From contig JAENZL010000004.1 in NCBI GenBank assembly GCA_016841265.1, forward strand, positions 68,268 through 132,267: DNA of 64,000 nucleotides. The letters run 5' to 3'. This document shows positions 54,207 through 63,929 of this stretch, piece after piece. Under the pieces are notes generated by a model. That model worked only from the letters and a program-made list of their open reading frames with translations, was not told the DNA's origin and made no database searches. The position numbers and the translations under genes were made by a program. The number at the start of each line of letters is the position of its first letter. Positions within the stretch are counted from its first letter, which is position 1. This DNA comes from Methanobacteriota archaeon. Lineage in GTDB: Archaea > Halobacteriota > Methanosarcinia > Methanosarcinales > Methanosarcinaceae.

Positions 54207-55115
54207 TCACTTATCCTGTTCTTTGATTAGACGGAGGGTCTGCCTGTGCAGGGAAACTATCAGGTCGCTAAGCATCCCGAAAATAAACATCTGAAGGCCA
54301 AAGATAATAAGCAGGGTCGTGAGGATTGAAAGGGGGATGCGGGTGATTCCCTGGAACCACTGGAAGACCACAAAGGTCCCCGTGAAAAGGCCTGCCAGAA
54401 TGAAGAAAGAGCCCAGGATTCCGAAATAGAACATGGGGTTATGGACTTTGGCGAGCCTGTAGATCGTAGAGCTGATCCTGAGCCCGTCTTTCAGAGGGTT
54501 TAGTTTGGTTGCACCTTTCTCGCTTCTCGGGAGATAGGTTATGGGAATTTCCAGAATCCTCTGGTTTTTCAGGACACACTCAACTGAGATTTCTGTCTCG
54601 ATTTCAAACCCTGTTTTGTTAAGTTCCAGTTCCCTGATGCTTTCCAGAGTAAAGGCTCTGTAGCCTGAAAGGATGTCCTTTAACTGCGCCCCGTAAGCAA
54701 GATCAAAAAGCATGTTTATCAGGTGGTTGCCAACGAGGTTTAGTTTTGTAAAGGCCCCTGACTCATAGTTTACAAGCCGGTTCCCTACCACATGATCGGC
54801 ACTGCCTTCAATAACGGGAGCAAGCAGGGAATGGGCATCGCTGGCAAGTTCGGTCCCGTCCCCATCAATCAAAAGGACATAAGGGCTTTCTATGAGCCGG
54901 AAGGACTGGATCATTGCCTGTCCCTTGCCTTTCCCGGTCTGCAGGACCACCTTTACACCTTCGGCCTCTGCAATTTCCTTCGTATTGTCCCTGCTATTTC
55001 CGTCAATTACCAGAATATTGGAAAAGCCTTCTGCTTTGAAATCCTTAATGAGCTGCCCTATGGTGGCGGCTTCGTTCAGGGTGGGAATCAGGATGCAAAC
55101 ATCTGCGCTGTTCAA
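54207..55115 (-). CDS. aglJ: AglJ-type family 2 glycosyltransferase
   Basis: 302 residues. The GT-A domain ('VCILIPTLNEAATIGQLIKD', 'ILVIDGNSRDNTKEIAE', 'LLIDGDGTELASD') is followed by two membrane helices ('MFYFGILGSFFILAGLF' and 'LTTLLIIFGLQMFIFGML'). This architecture is that of AglJ, which adds the first sugar to dolichol phosphate for S-layer protein N-glycosylation. Function by family; the exact sugar is unknown. GAACCTTGAAC region upstream lacks a strong Shine-Dalgarno. Confidence 0.85.
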   Translation of the reverse strand: MNSADVCILIPTLNEAATIGQLIKDFKAEGFSNILVIDGNSRDNTKEIAEAEGVKVVLQTGKGKGQAMIQSFRLIESPYVLLIDGDGTELASDAHSLLAPVIEGSADHVVGNRLVNYESGAFTKLNLVGNHLINMLFDLAYGAQLKDILSGYRAFTLESIRELELNKTGFEIETEISVECVLKNQRILEIPITYLPRSEKGATKLNPLKDGLRISSTIYRLAKVHNPMFYFGILGSFFILAGLFTGTFVVFQWFQGITRIPLSILTTLLIIFGLQMFIFGMLSDLIVSLHRQTLRLIKEQDK

Positions 55116-55244
55116 GGTTCACACATATCCTTTGCCGGAACTCTACACATAAAATGTGGAATCCGTTTTTCTTAAAAAACTCCTTTCCGCAAATGGTAAC
55201 CGTCGGAAAGGAGGCGGGATTTTCGTAAAAGGAAGGAATTCTTC

Positions 55245-55796
55245 TTATAAAAGTCCCATGTTGTCGAGCTGCGTGCGGACGACTTCCACACCCTTCTCAC
55301 AGTCTTCAGGAGACTTACCGCCGGTTACCACCAGTTTTCCGGAACTGAAGATAAGGACTACCACTTTTGGCACATCGATCCTGTATACTAGTCCGGGGAA
55401 CTGTTCAGGTTCATATTCGATGTTTTCAAGCCCGAGCCCGATTGCAATGGCGTTAAGGTTAAGGATTGTGTGCAGGTCAGCTGAGGCTACAATATTCTGC
55501 ACCGTTATCTGTGGGTTCTCTATAGTCGTGATCCCTATCCCGTTGAGCTTCTTTGCCATGTTGCCTATGACGGTGTGCACGTCAGCCACATTCTTTGCTC
55601 CGGTGCAGACCACTTTCCCTGAGGTGAAGACCAGGAATGCGGCCTTGGGGTCCAATACCCTGTAGACAAGCCCCGGAAATTTCTGCTTGTTGTACTCGGC
55701 CCCTTCGAACTCGGATTCGATAACGATTAAGTCGAATTCTTCAGCAAGTTTGGTGGATGCAACCACGTTTTCTATCTTGATGCTAGATTCACTCAT
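55245..55796 (-). CDS. tbp: TATA-box-binding protein
   Basis: 183 residues from ATG 55796 (GAGGG upstream; longer frame upstream is spacer). The two-fold saddle is evident: '[18 protein letters not shown]' with '[20 protein letters not shown]' and '[10 protein letters not shown]', then '[18 protein letters not shown]' with '[20 protein letters not shown]' and '[10 protein letters not shown]'. It binds the promoter TATA box with TFB. Methanosarcina carries more than one TBP; which one this is cannot be told here. Confidence 0.95.
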   Translation of the reverse strand: MSESSIKIENVVASTKLAEEFDLIVIESEFEGAEYNKQKFPGLVYRVLDPKAAFLVFTSGKVVCTGAKNVADVHTVIGNMAKKLNGIGITTIENPQITVQNIVASADLHTILNLNAIAIGLGLENIEYEPEQFPGLVYRIDVPKVVVLIFSSGKLVVTGGKSPEDCEKGVEVVRTQLDNMGLL

Positions 55797-55810
55797 TGGA
55801 CAACCCTCGG

Positions 55811-55907
55811 TATATAAAGCAAAAGTAATAGTCTTTAACCAGTATATAAAGCTATAGTTAAATGACACGCATCCTATATAAATGCTATATAAAGAGAGTA
55901 TATATAC
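55811..55907 (-). promoter_or_regulatory. Array of canonical TATA boxes upstream of tbp
   Basis: Read on the minus strand, perfect TTTATATA occurs at 55811-55818, 55843-55850, 55875-55882 and 55886-55893, and TATATATA at about 55899-55906. The box at 55843 lies ~50 bases before the ATG and is the best promoter; the others may be extra start points or TBP decoy/autoregulation sites. Confidence 0.75.
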
Positions 55908-56001
55908 AACGGTAAAACTTAAATCTAAGGCGCAAGAGGAACAAAAAAAATTAGAAAAGAAAAGTGGAAGAAAAGTGGAAGAGGAGCTGATTACCGGACC
56001 T

Positions 56002-57117
56002 TCAGTCCTCAATTTTTTTCAGGCCATCGAGCACAGCATCGTACTTCAAACAGACCCGCCGGAAAAGGTCCCCTTCCACAGTGCGGTGAGTGGGTAGAAG
56101 GATTTCCGCCCCTTTCCCGATTTTCGCCCCGCTTTTCGAGGTCCCGTAATCAGGAGCTATCAGGACTCCGTCCGCCGAAACCCCCAGGTTCAGGTCATTT
56201 ACGATTTTTGAGACCATATCCGTGGCAGGCTGAACCTTCTTTTTGATAAGAAGGGCTGAAGATACGTATTTTGCCCTTATCTCTCTGAGATTATTAAGAG
56301 TGGTTTCCACGGTTTCCGGGTTAACTTCATCCTGAAGTTCTTCAGCAATTGTGGAAACTGCCTCAATCAGGTCTTCAAAGGTCGTGGAGTGCATCTCAAG
56401 AATCTCCCCGTCGCAATGCTGCCGCACCTCCTCCAGGTAGCCAGCCGAAATAATCAGGACTTCCACTTCAAGCAGGCGGGAAATATCTTCTTTTGAAGGG
56501 GAATAGGCACTTATCACCAGGTAGTCCTTAATCCCGCACATCCCCATCAGGGACTCGTACATGGGAGTTACGGCAACGGTCTTTTTGCCTATCCACCGGT
56601 TGATTTCACTCTGCCCGGCGTCCTCTTTCAAAAGCCCGATTATCTTTTCCTTGATAGCCTGGGGGTCGTTTCGCTTGATCCCGAAATAATCTGCAAAAAG
56701 CGGGGTTGTGGAAAGCTGTCGGCTCCTCCCACAGGGCGTGGAATCTACAAAACCCCGCTCAATCAGGTCCCTGATATGCTCGTAAGCCCCACTGCCCCGC
56801 ATTTCTATAAGGTCGGACTGGAGCAGAGGCTGGTGATAGGCGATCATGGAAAGAGTCCGGAGTTTTGGTGTGGAGAGCTCTTTTGGGGCAACCTCCCGCA
56901 TAAGCTCGGAATACTCAGGTTTGACCTGCATAACATAGCGCCCCCCGAGGTCTAGGATCTCCAGCCCGGACCCCCTGGAAGCATAGCTTTCCATTAACTC
57001 CCCGAGCAAAGAAAGTATGGTTTTTTGAGACCGCCCGCTTATTTTCGCAAGCTTTTCAAGACTTACTGCCCTGCCTGCGGCAAAGAGGGCCGCTTCAATG
57101 ATTTCAAGCTCACTCAT
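56002..57117 (-). CDS. scpB: SMC-ScpAB complex subunit ScpB with long C-terminal extension
   Basis: 371 residues. Residues 1-165 are ScpB: two winged helices ('[20 protein letters not shown]', '[20 protein letters not shown]', '[20 protein letters not shown]', '[12 protein letters not shown]'). Bacterial ScpB ends near residue 190-200; here ~190 more residues follow ('[20 protein letters not shown]' to '[16 protein letters not shown]'), which I do not recognise. Part of the smc-scpA-scpB operon, 170 bases after scpA. Confidence 0.85.
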   Translation of the reverse strand: MSELEIIEAALFAAGRAVSLEKLAKISGRSQKTILSLLGELMESYASRGSGLEILDLGGRYVMQVKPEYSELMREVAPKELSTPKLRTLSMIAYHQPLLQSDLIEMRGSGAYEHIRDLIERGFVDSTPCGRSRQLSTTPLFADYFGIKRNDPQAIKEKIIGLLKEDAGQSEINRWIGKKTVAVTPMYESLMGMCGIKDYLVISAYSPSKEDISRLLEVEVLIISAGYLEEVRQHCDGEILEMHSTTFEDLIEAVSTIAEELQDEVNPETVETTLNNLREIRAKYVSSALLIKKKVQPATDMVSKIVNDLNLGVSADGVLIAPDYGTSKSGAKIGKGAEILLPTHRTVEGDLFRRVCLKYDAVLDGLKKIED

Positions 57118-57287
57118 AAAGTTTCACGTCCGGAAAAAGGATGAATGCCATAGAAAGATAAGAATTATTCTTCAAGAGGGTTCTTTTAGTTTAAAGAGGG
57201 CACTTACTCTTCAAAAGATCAGTTTAGTATTTAATGAAGATCATTTATTTTTATAGAGGGGAAATTTAATTTTGAAGAGGAGGTAAT

Positions 57288-58418
57288 TTAGTCTTCAAGA
57301 GGATTTGATTCTACCGAATTTAATTCGACGGAGAAAACCTCTACAGGTTCGGAATTCAGGGCATCTTTCCTTAAAGAACTTTCGCCAGAACCTTTACCTG
57401 CATCCTCCGGAACAGATATAGGAGGGACAGCGGCATCCGAGGAGACAGAAGCATCCGAGGAGACAGCAGCATCCGAGGCTTCATGCCCAGAAACCTCCCC
57501 GTTTAGCAGGGCATTTTCATGGAAAACGGGCGGGTTTTGCCCGGTGGAAAACCCGGATTCCACCCCGGGGTAGATGAAAAGCTCTTCGAAAAGTTCTTTC
57601 TGGCAGAGCCAGATTTTCTTGCTGGAAGCCAGGAAGAGAAGGGAAATGTAATCCATGACGCGGTCTTCACTCTCCTCCATGAACACGGAAAAGACAACAT
57701 AAGGCTGCATTTGAAAACTTATTGAAAGCCTATCCCAGATCAGGTCCAGCCGGACACCGATAGCCTCATCGTGAGCGATGCCCAGAACATCCCCGGTACT
57801 GAGTTGTGGCCCTTTCGGAACTTCAGGCGTTTCCAAAGCCTGCCGGGCTTTCTTATCATTTTTCCTGGAAAGGGCTTTTTCAGCTTTCCTGAGTTCGGAA
57901 ATCAATTCGTTCAGAGTCACGGGACGGGTGGACAGGCGGCGGACAGGGAGTTTCGGGATAGGGAATTTATCGGGCTCCGGGAATTCATCGTAATCGAAAA
58001 AGTCGGGTTCCTCTTCAGGCACATCTTCCTCAAGAATCCCGGAGGATTTCATGCGGAGCAGGATAGCGGAATAGAGAAGCGTCCGGGAAGAAATCCGGAG
58101 GTCCATTTTCTTGAGTTCCTCCACCCTTCCCAGGAAACTGTCGGTCAGTTCCACGATGTCAATGTCCCAGGGATCTATCTTTCCGCTTTTTGCAAGTTCG
58201 ACCATGATACCCAGGGGTTCGTAGGTCTCGAACTCCGAAGGTTCGAGTCCCTCCCAGTCAACCCCCATGTTGGAAAGAGTAGAAGGAAGCCCGAAAGTCC
58301 CGGAGTCAGAAAAAGAAGAGTCACCATCTACCAGTTTCAAAACGTCAGGAGGCACATCCGGAGCCTTCAACTTAAAGATTTCCAGCCCGGACCCGGCATC
58401 TTCCGCAAGCTCATCCAT
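57288..58418 (-). CDS. scpA: Kleisin ScpA
   Basis: 376 residues. The N-terminal part 'GIMVELAKSGKIDPWDIDIV' and 'SRTLLYSAILLRMKSSGILE' binds the SMC neck; the C-terminal winged helix ('VFSVFMEESEDRVMDYISLL') binds the SMC head. Residues ~300-376 are a low-complexity Ser/Ala/Asp tail with repeats of 'SSDAAVS' type. It overlaps the smc stop by 8 bases. Confidence 0.88.
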   Translation of the reverse strand: MDELAEDAGSGLEIFKLKAPDVPPDVLKLVDGDSSFSDSGTFGLPSTLSNMGVDWEGLEPSEFETYEPLGIMVELAKSGKIDPWDIDIVELTDSFLGRVEELKKMDLRISSRTLLYSAILLRMKSSGILEEDVPEEEPDFFDYDEFPEPDKFPIPKLPVRRLSTRPVTLNELISELRKAEKALSRKNDKKARQALETPEVPKGPQLSTGDVLGIAHDEAIGVRLDLIWDRLSISFQMQPYVVFSVFMEESEDRVMDYISLLFLASSKKIWLCQKELFEELFIYPGVESGFSTGQNPPVFHENALLNGEVSGHEASDAAVSSDASVSSDAAVPPISVPEDAGKGSGESSLRKDALNSEPVEVFSVELNSVESNPLED

Positions 58419-61400
58419 TCAGCCTTACCCCTGTAATGCTCGTAATATTGTTTTCCTGCATGGTGACTCCGATGGTCCGGCTTGCAGCCTGGATCATGGG
58501 CTTTCTCAGAGAGACAACGATAAACTGGACTTTCGACCCCGAAGTCCTGACCCTTCTCGAAACCCGTTCCACGTTCCAGCCGTCCAGGAACATGTCGATC
58601 TCGTCAAAGGCGTAGAAGGGAGCAGGGCGGTACTGCTGGATCGCAAAAATAAAAGCAAGGGCCGTAAGACTCTTTTCTCCCCCGGACATGGCCTCGATCC
58701 TCTGCAGGGTTTTTTCCTTGGGCTGGGCCCTGAGGGTCATGCCCCCCGCAAAGGGGTCATTGGGATCGGTCAATAAAAGTTCTCCCATGCCGTCGGAAAG
58801 TTCGTGGAAAATCTCCTTGAAATTGGCATTAATTCCTTCGTAAGCCTCCAGGAAAGTTTCCCGCTTGAGCGCCTCATACTGGTCGATGCGTTCCAGGAGC
58901 TGCTTCCGCTCGGTAAAGAGGGTATCGCGCTTTCCCTGAAGGTCCGAGAGCCTGAGTTCCACCTCGTTATATTCGTCAATTGCCCGCATGTTCACGGGTT
59001 CAAGCTTGCGCAGAGCCTCCTCGATCGCCTGGATCCGGAGGTAGACCGTCTCGTAATTCGGGACTTCATCGGATTCTTCTAAACCCCTGCGCTCGATTTC
59101 TTCCAGGAACTGTTTTTCCTGTTCAAAGAGGGCGTTTCGGGTAGCTGTAAGCGTCATAACCTGCTGGTTTGCTTTTTCGAGGCTGGTCTTTGCCGCACTG
59201 ACCCTGCGCTTGACGGCAGTATGCTCCTCCTGGACTTTATCCCTCTCTTTCTGGAGCTCCAGGAGTTCATCGGAAAGCTCAAGTTCCCGCTTCTTTTTCT
59301 CTTCCAGCACAGCTTCGAGTTCTTCGATCTTTGCCCGCAGGGAATCGACCTTTGCCCGAAGAGCCGTTTTCCGGGATTCGAGTTCCCCGATCAGTTCCTT
59401 GGATTCGGTAATTTTCTGTTCGGCATAGATTTTTTCAAGTTTCAGCGCGTTTAGACCCGCTTCAGTATCCCGGACCCTCCCGTCAAGCCGTCGGATTTCC
59501 TCGTCCACGAACTCTGCTTTCCTGTTGATTTCCGGAAGCGGGGAATCGGCAAGTTTGGCTTCAAGTTCGCGAATCTGCCCCCCGAGTATTGAGGCAGTTT
59601 CGTCCATTTCGGTTTTTTCAGCAATTACCCCGTCCATTTCGGTACGAAGTTCGGTCCTCGCCTTTTCTATTGCCCTGAGGTCGGCCTGTTTGGAGTACAG
59701 GAGCCCTTCAAGTTTAGCTTCCCTGCCTGCAATTTCTTCGAGCTGGAGTTCTTTCCTGGAAATTTCTTCCTCGCAGTCCCGGACCTTCCGGTTAAGCTCG
59801 AAAAGGTGGCTTTCAATGTTGTCCTGCTTTCCTATTGCAGCCGTCCGGCTAGCGTCCAGGGCCTGGATCTCGTCCCTGAGCTTGAGAAGTTTATCTTTTT
59901 CCGCCGCCGCAAAAGAAAGGCCCGATTTCGAGGAAAGGAACCCACCAACCATTGCTCCGCTCTTTTCCAGGACTTCCCCTTCCAGAGTGACCATCCTGTA
60001 CCTGCCCATAAGGCGCCGGGCATTATCCAGAGTGTCGAGCACCAGGGTGTCCCGGAAAACGTACCAGAAAGCCGACTCGAAAGCCGGGTCGAATTCTATG
60101 AGATCAATTGCGTATCCCACAATCCCTGAATCATAATTGAGCTTATCGAGCCTGCCTGCCCGTGCCATCTTATTCAGGGGAAGGAAGGTTGCTCTTCCAC
60201 CCTTTCTCCGCTTCAGGTAATCGATGGCTTCCGAGGCATCGGCGTCCGTGTCCACCACCAGGGCCTGCATCCGGCTCCCTGCGGCGACTTCCAGGGCTTT
60301 CGAGTAGCGCCGGTCAACTTTACCGAGCTGGGCAATGGTCCCGTGCACCCCGTAGAGTTCGTTTTGCCGGGTCGCCCCGAGCACCGTCTCCACGGCTTTC
60401 GAGTACCCACCCCCGTGTTCCGCTGCCCGGACCCGCGCTTCTGTAAGGGCAAACTCCTGCTGGAGCCCGTGGAGCTTGCTCTCAAGTTTCCTGAGATCTT
60501 CCTTGATCCTGAAATGACTGCTTTCTATATCGTCCCGGTCCTTCAGGAGAGACTCCTTCTTTTCGGAAAGCTTTTCAATTTCGTACTGGACCGAACGGGT
60601 ATCACTGTCCGAACTCGTAACCGCAGCCTCTGCTTCCTGAATCTCGTTTTCGATATCCCGGAGTTCTGCAGACTTTCGCCGGAGGGCATCGAGCAGGCGG
60701 TCCTCGTGCCGCATGAGCTCGTTCTTTTCGTTCTTCACGCCTTCAAGCTTCCCTTTGGCAACCGTAAGTTCGTCCCTTGTTTCAGCAAACTTCACGTCTA
60801 CGTCGGCAATTTTGCTCTGGAGCAGCATGCGCTCGGTCCTGCGTTCCGAAAGCTCGGACTCAAGGCTGTCTTTCCGGATCTGTTCGGCTTCGATTTTCTC
60901 GTCCAGGTCCCGGACCTTTCCTTTGGTGGAATCGATGTCCACAAAAGCTTTCCTGCGCCGCGCATCGCCCTCATCGAGATCGTTTTCAGTAAGTTCGATA
61001 CTGTCAACACACCTGGAAATTTCCCCTTTTGTCCCCTCAATATCCTTTTTGATCTGGAGCTGTTCGGCTTCCCCTTTCTTCCGGATCTCCAGGGAAAGGT
61101 TTTCCAGGGCTTCTTCAAGGGCTTCAAGTTCCTGTTCCCGCTCTTCAAGGATGGTCCGGATCTTTTCAAGGTGCTCTTCCTTTCCGGCAAGCTCCTTATC
61201 CACATTCCCCAGTTCGGTCCTTGCGTCTTTCAGTTTGGAAAGCAGGACATACCCTTCAAATTTTATCTTTTCGACCTTTAGAGCCTGGTATTTAAGGGCC
61301 TGGTCGCGCTCTCCGGACAGCTTTTCAAGCTGGGCACGCACCTCTTCAAGAACGATGTCCACGCGCTCGATCTGCTGCCTGACGATTTCCAGCTCCCCGA

Positions 61401-61938
61401 GAGCTTTTTGTTTGCGGTCGTCAAACTCCGCGACCCCCGCAATCTCATCAATGATCTTTCTTCTTTCCACGGCAGTCATGGAGATAATCTGAGTTACGTC
61501 CCCCTGCATAACCACATTGTACCCTTCGGGAGTCACACCGGCTTTGGCAAGCTGGGAATGGACCTCGGTCAAGCTGACGGATTTCCCGTTAAAATAGAAG
61601 TAGCTGTAGTACCCGCTCTTTGTCTGCTTGACCTTCCGGGACACCGTAAACTCCTCCAGGTCCACCGGAAGTTTGCGGTCGCTGTTGTCAAAGCGGATAG
61701 TGACCTGAGCAAAGTCGGGCTTTTTTTTCTCATCCCCATTGTAGATGAGGTCTGTGAGTTTTTCTGCCCTGAGCGTCCTGGAACTTGTCAGTCCGAGAGC
61801 AAAGAGAATCCCGTCTATGATATTGGACTTCCCACTCCCGTTGGGTCCCGAAATAGTGGTGAAGTCGTTGTAAAAGGAAATTTTTACTTTTTTCCCGAAG
61901 GACTTGAAGTTAACGAATTCTATTTCTTTTATATACAC
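58411..61938 (-). CDS. smc: Chromosome segregation protein SMC
   Basis: 1175 residues from GTG 61938, seven bases after GAGG and giving the standard start 'YIKEIEFVNFKSFGKK'; a TTG at 61953 adds five residues. Walker A 'ISGPNGSGKSNIIDG' near residue 30, coiled coils flanking the hinge (~residues 520-680, 'VEFDPAFE'-like 'IEFDPAFESAFWYVF'), ABC signature 'AMSGGEKSLTALAFIF' and Walker B 'PFYAFDEIDMFLDGWN' are all present. It organises and separates the chromosome with ScpA and ScpB. Confidence 0.97.
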   Translation of the reverse strand: MYIKEIEFVNFKSFGKKVKISFYNDFTTISGPNGSGKSNIIDGILFALGLTSSRTLRAEKLTDLIYNGDEKKKPDFAQVTIRFDNSDRKLPVDLEEFTVSRKVKQTKSGYYSYFYFNGKSVSLTEVHSQLAKAGVTPEGYNVVMQGDVTQIISMTAVERRKIIDEIAGVAEFDDRKQKALGELEIVRQQIERVDIVLEEVRAQLEKLSGERDQALKYQALKVEKIKFEGYVLLSKLKDARTELGNVDKELAGKEEHLEKIRTILEEREQELEALEEALENLSLEIRKKGEAEQLQIKKDIEGTKGEISRCVDSIELTENDLDEGDARRRKAFVDIDSTKGKVRDLDEKIEAEQIRKDSLESELSERRTERMLLQSKIADVDVKFAETRDELTVAKGKLEGVKNEKNELMRHEDRLLDALRRKSAELRDIENEIQEAEAAVTSSDSDTRSVQYEIEKLSEKKESLLKDRDDIESSHFRIKEDLRKLESKLHGLQQEFALTEARVRAAEHGGGYSKAVETVLGATRQNELYGVHGTIAQLGKVDRRYSKALEVAAGSRMQALVVDTDADASEAIDYLKRRKGGRATFLPLNKMARAGRLDKLNYDSGIVGYAIDLIEFDPAFESAFWYVFRDTLVLDTLDNARRLMGRYRMVTLEGEVLEKSGAMVGGFLSSKSGLSFAAAEKDKLLKLRDEIQALDASRTAAIGKQDNIESHLFELNRKVRDCEEEISRKELQLEEIAGREAKLEGLLYSKQADLRAIEKARTELRTEMDGVIAEKTEMDETASILGGQIRELEAKLADSPLPEINRKAEFVDEEIRRLDGRVRDTEAGLNALKLEKIYAEQKITESKELIGELESRKTALRAKVDSLRAKIEELEAVLEEKKKRELELSDELLELQKERDKVQEEHTAVKRRVSAAKTSLEKANQQVMTLTATRNALFEQEKQFLEEIERRGLEESDEVPNYETVYLRIQAIEEALRKLEPVNMRAIDEYNEVELRLSDLQGKRDTLFTERKQLLERIDQYEALKRETFLEAYEGINANFKEIFHELSDGMGELLLTDPNDPFAGGMTLRAQPKEKTLQRIEAMSGGEKSLTALAFIFAIQQYRPAPFYAFDEIDMFLDGWNVERVSRRVRTSGSKVQFIVVSLRKPMIQAASRTIGVTMQENNITSITGVRLNG

Positions 61939-62072
61939 AGGATGCCTCTGCAATTTCGCGTTTTTTTTGGAGAGAGATTTGTGAAAACATTTTATAAAAT
62001 ATGAATGAAGTTCCTATAAAAAAGATTATCTGAAAATTCCGGTCTTTTCAGACCTTACTGCGCCTTTGGGAC

Positions 62073-62924
62073 TTATCTTTCGCAGGTGATAATCTCTACG
62101 TCTTCATCATCCCTTGCAACAACGGTCTCATTTCTTTCAACATGCCTTACAGACTTCTCGGCGATGATGTATTCGCACTCATTATTTTCTCTTGACCGCT
62201 GCACAGTTCTTGCAATTTTCTGACGCTTAAGCTCCCCACTATCGGCAATGATGTACTCACACTTTGTTTCCTCGACTTCCTCTTCATCAAGTTCTTCAGG
62301 ATCCACTTCCCGGACCTTTAACCTGACCCTGGCATTGGTTCCTGGCAGAGGAGCGGGAACTTCCCTTACCTCGATTCTTGCACGCGAAGAAGGAATTTCT
62401 TTCCGGGGTTCCGGTTTCTGTTTAGGCTTTTTGGAAAGGGGGGGAAGGTCAAGAGGGTCTTCGAGCATGGAGAGGGAAACCGCAGGAGTAACATCAGGAG
62501 TGGAATTATGTAATTCTTCGAGCTTCCGGGAAAGTGTTTCAACATCGGCTTCCAGTCTCCTTACAACGGACTTCTGGTCAAGGAGTTCTTTTACCAGCCC
62601 GTCCTGGATGCCTGCAAGTTCTTTCAATTTATAATCAGCCGATCCTCTCTCATGGACAGGGGCATGATTCAGCTCCATACGCAGTTCATTAAGGACTGAA
62701 GCTTTAAGTGAAGCAGGGCTCGGTATCCCCATAAGCTCGGTCCTTATGTCGGAAAGTATCATATCCTTCAGGGAATCCAGGTCGGAACTGCATTCCATTT
62801 CAGTCCGAAGTTCATTGAGAACCGAAACCTTAATTGATTTCTTGAGAGTCTCAAGCTCTTCATAGCTAATCGACAAACGCCTTTTAGGCGGCTTATTATT
62901 CAGATCCCTCTGTCCAGTCCTCAT
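62073..62924 (-). CDS. Coiled-coil protein of unknown function upstream of smc
   Basis: 283 residues. Residues ~25-90 hold three related units ('KVSVLNELRTEM', 'KDMILSDIRTELM', 'KASVLNELRMEL'). Residues ~100-145 are a coiled coil. Residues ~160-230 are Pro/basic and charged ('KPKQKPEPRKEIP'). The motif 'CEYIIA' occurs twice, at 'KCEYIIADSGE' and 'ECEYIIAEKS'. I do not recognise a family. Same strand as smc and 135 bases upstream, so it may be co-transcribed with the condensin genes. Confidence 0.65.
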   Translation of the reverse strand: MRTGQRDLNNKPPKRRLSISYEELETLKKSIKVSVLNELRTEMECSSDLDSLKDMILSDIRTELMGIPSPASLKASVLNELRMELNHAPVHERGSADYKLKELAGIQDGLVKELLDQKSVVRRLEADVETLSRKLEELHNSTPDVTPAVSLSMLEDPLDLPPLSKKPKQKPEPRKEIPSSRARIEVREVPAPLPGTNARVRLKVREVDPEELDEEEVEETKCEYIIADSGELKRQKIARTVQRSRENNECEYIIAEKSVRHVERNETVVARDDEDVEIITCER

Positions 62925-63418
62925 AAAATTCCTCTTGCAATAAATTCGGGTCCCGGGTAATATGCAAAATTTCTGGTTATGGGATTAGATCATTGTAACT
63001 ATAATTAGATGGTATTTTTAGACAAATTTAAATAATGTATACAAAGTACATGTAATCCCACTTTATATATAATGGTAATCGATGCCTTTTCTCAGGCGGG
63101 AAGAACTTTCAAGTAAAATATAATAAGAAGATGCTTATTAAGGTTTCTGAAAAATAGGGAAAGATTGACCTTATTTTGCGGACAGGGCATAAAAAATATG
63201 AAAATATCATAAAAAGAATGTGAAAAAATAGGGAAAAAAAGGTTGACTTAATCCCGGGACCGGAATCAGAACCCCCCTATTTTTAAAAAAAGAAATGAAG
63301 AAATAATAAAGAAAAAATCAAAAAGAAAGATAAAAAAATGAACCTGGAATTACTCAAGAAAATTCCTATAAAAGGGGCGGCTTCCAGAACAGAGGCCCGG
63401 AGTTATAAAAATAAAGAG
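62925..63418. other. Intergenic region
   Basis: AT-rich; TTTATATATAAT at about 63062-63073 is a symmetric TATA element usable in both directions. No gene recognised. Confidence 0.45.
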
Positions 63419-63658
63419 TCAGTTAAGAGATGTAAAAGTTTTATCAGAATCGAATAATACACTCTCACATGACTGAATTCTGGTCTCGCTGCAGTCCATT
63501 TCCAGGGCACTTTCATTGACAAGGGAACCATGGGTACCCGTGCTTTCCAGGAAAAGCTGCACCTCTTCCGGTTCAGGCTCACGGAAATGGTCCATTTCAA
63601 AAATATCCATAATAACACTAAACACGTTTTTGTGCAGGGGATTGGTAATGCGGGTCAT
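63419..63658 (-). CDS. Small acidic hypothetical protein
   Basis: 79 residues ('MTRITNPLHKNVFSVIMDIF' to 'SCESVLFDSDKTFTSLN'), with normal codon use and no low complexity, so probably a real gene. Acidic, with 'REPEPEEVQLFLES' in the middle; no membrane segment and no recognised family. No clear Shine-Dalgarno. Confidence 0.5.
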   Translation of the reverse strand: MTRITNPLHKNVFSVIMDIFEMDHFREPEPEEVQLFLESTGTHGSLVNESALEMDCSETRIQSCESVLFDSDKTFTSLN

Positions 63659-63929
63659 CGGAAGTAATCAGGAGTTACGGAGTATAAGTAATTTGGGGTG
63701 AAGAAAAAAATAGATAGAAGTAAAATATAACTAAAGGTAAGTATATAAACATTTTGCTACAGATTTTCACGGTTCTTCCGATTTGAATCTGAGATTCGCC
63801 GGTGCCACACTCCTACTTCATGCGTTCCTGCCTTCATGCGTTTCTGCCTTCGTGCACCCCGACTTCATGCTCTCCGACCGTCATCCACCCCTACCTAATG
63901 TACCCATGCCATTCAGGAAAGCACGGATG
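63659..63929. repeat. Spacer with CTTCATGCGTT-type repeats
   Basis: Around 63808-63900 the phrase CCTTCATGCGTTTCTG and shorter relatives recur four times. Nothing else seen. Confidence 0.6.

Noticed and set aside
58235..58262. tRNA T-loop-like GGTTCGAGTCCC
   Set aside because: It lies inside scpA and no acceptor or anticodon stems can be built around it.
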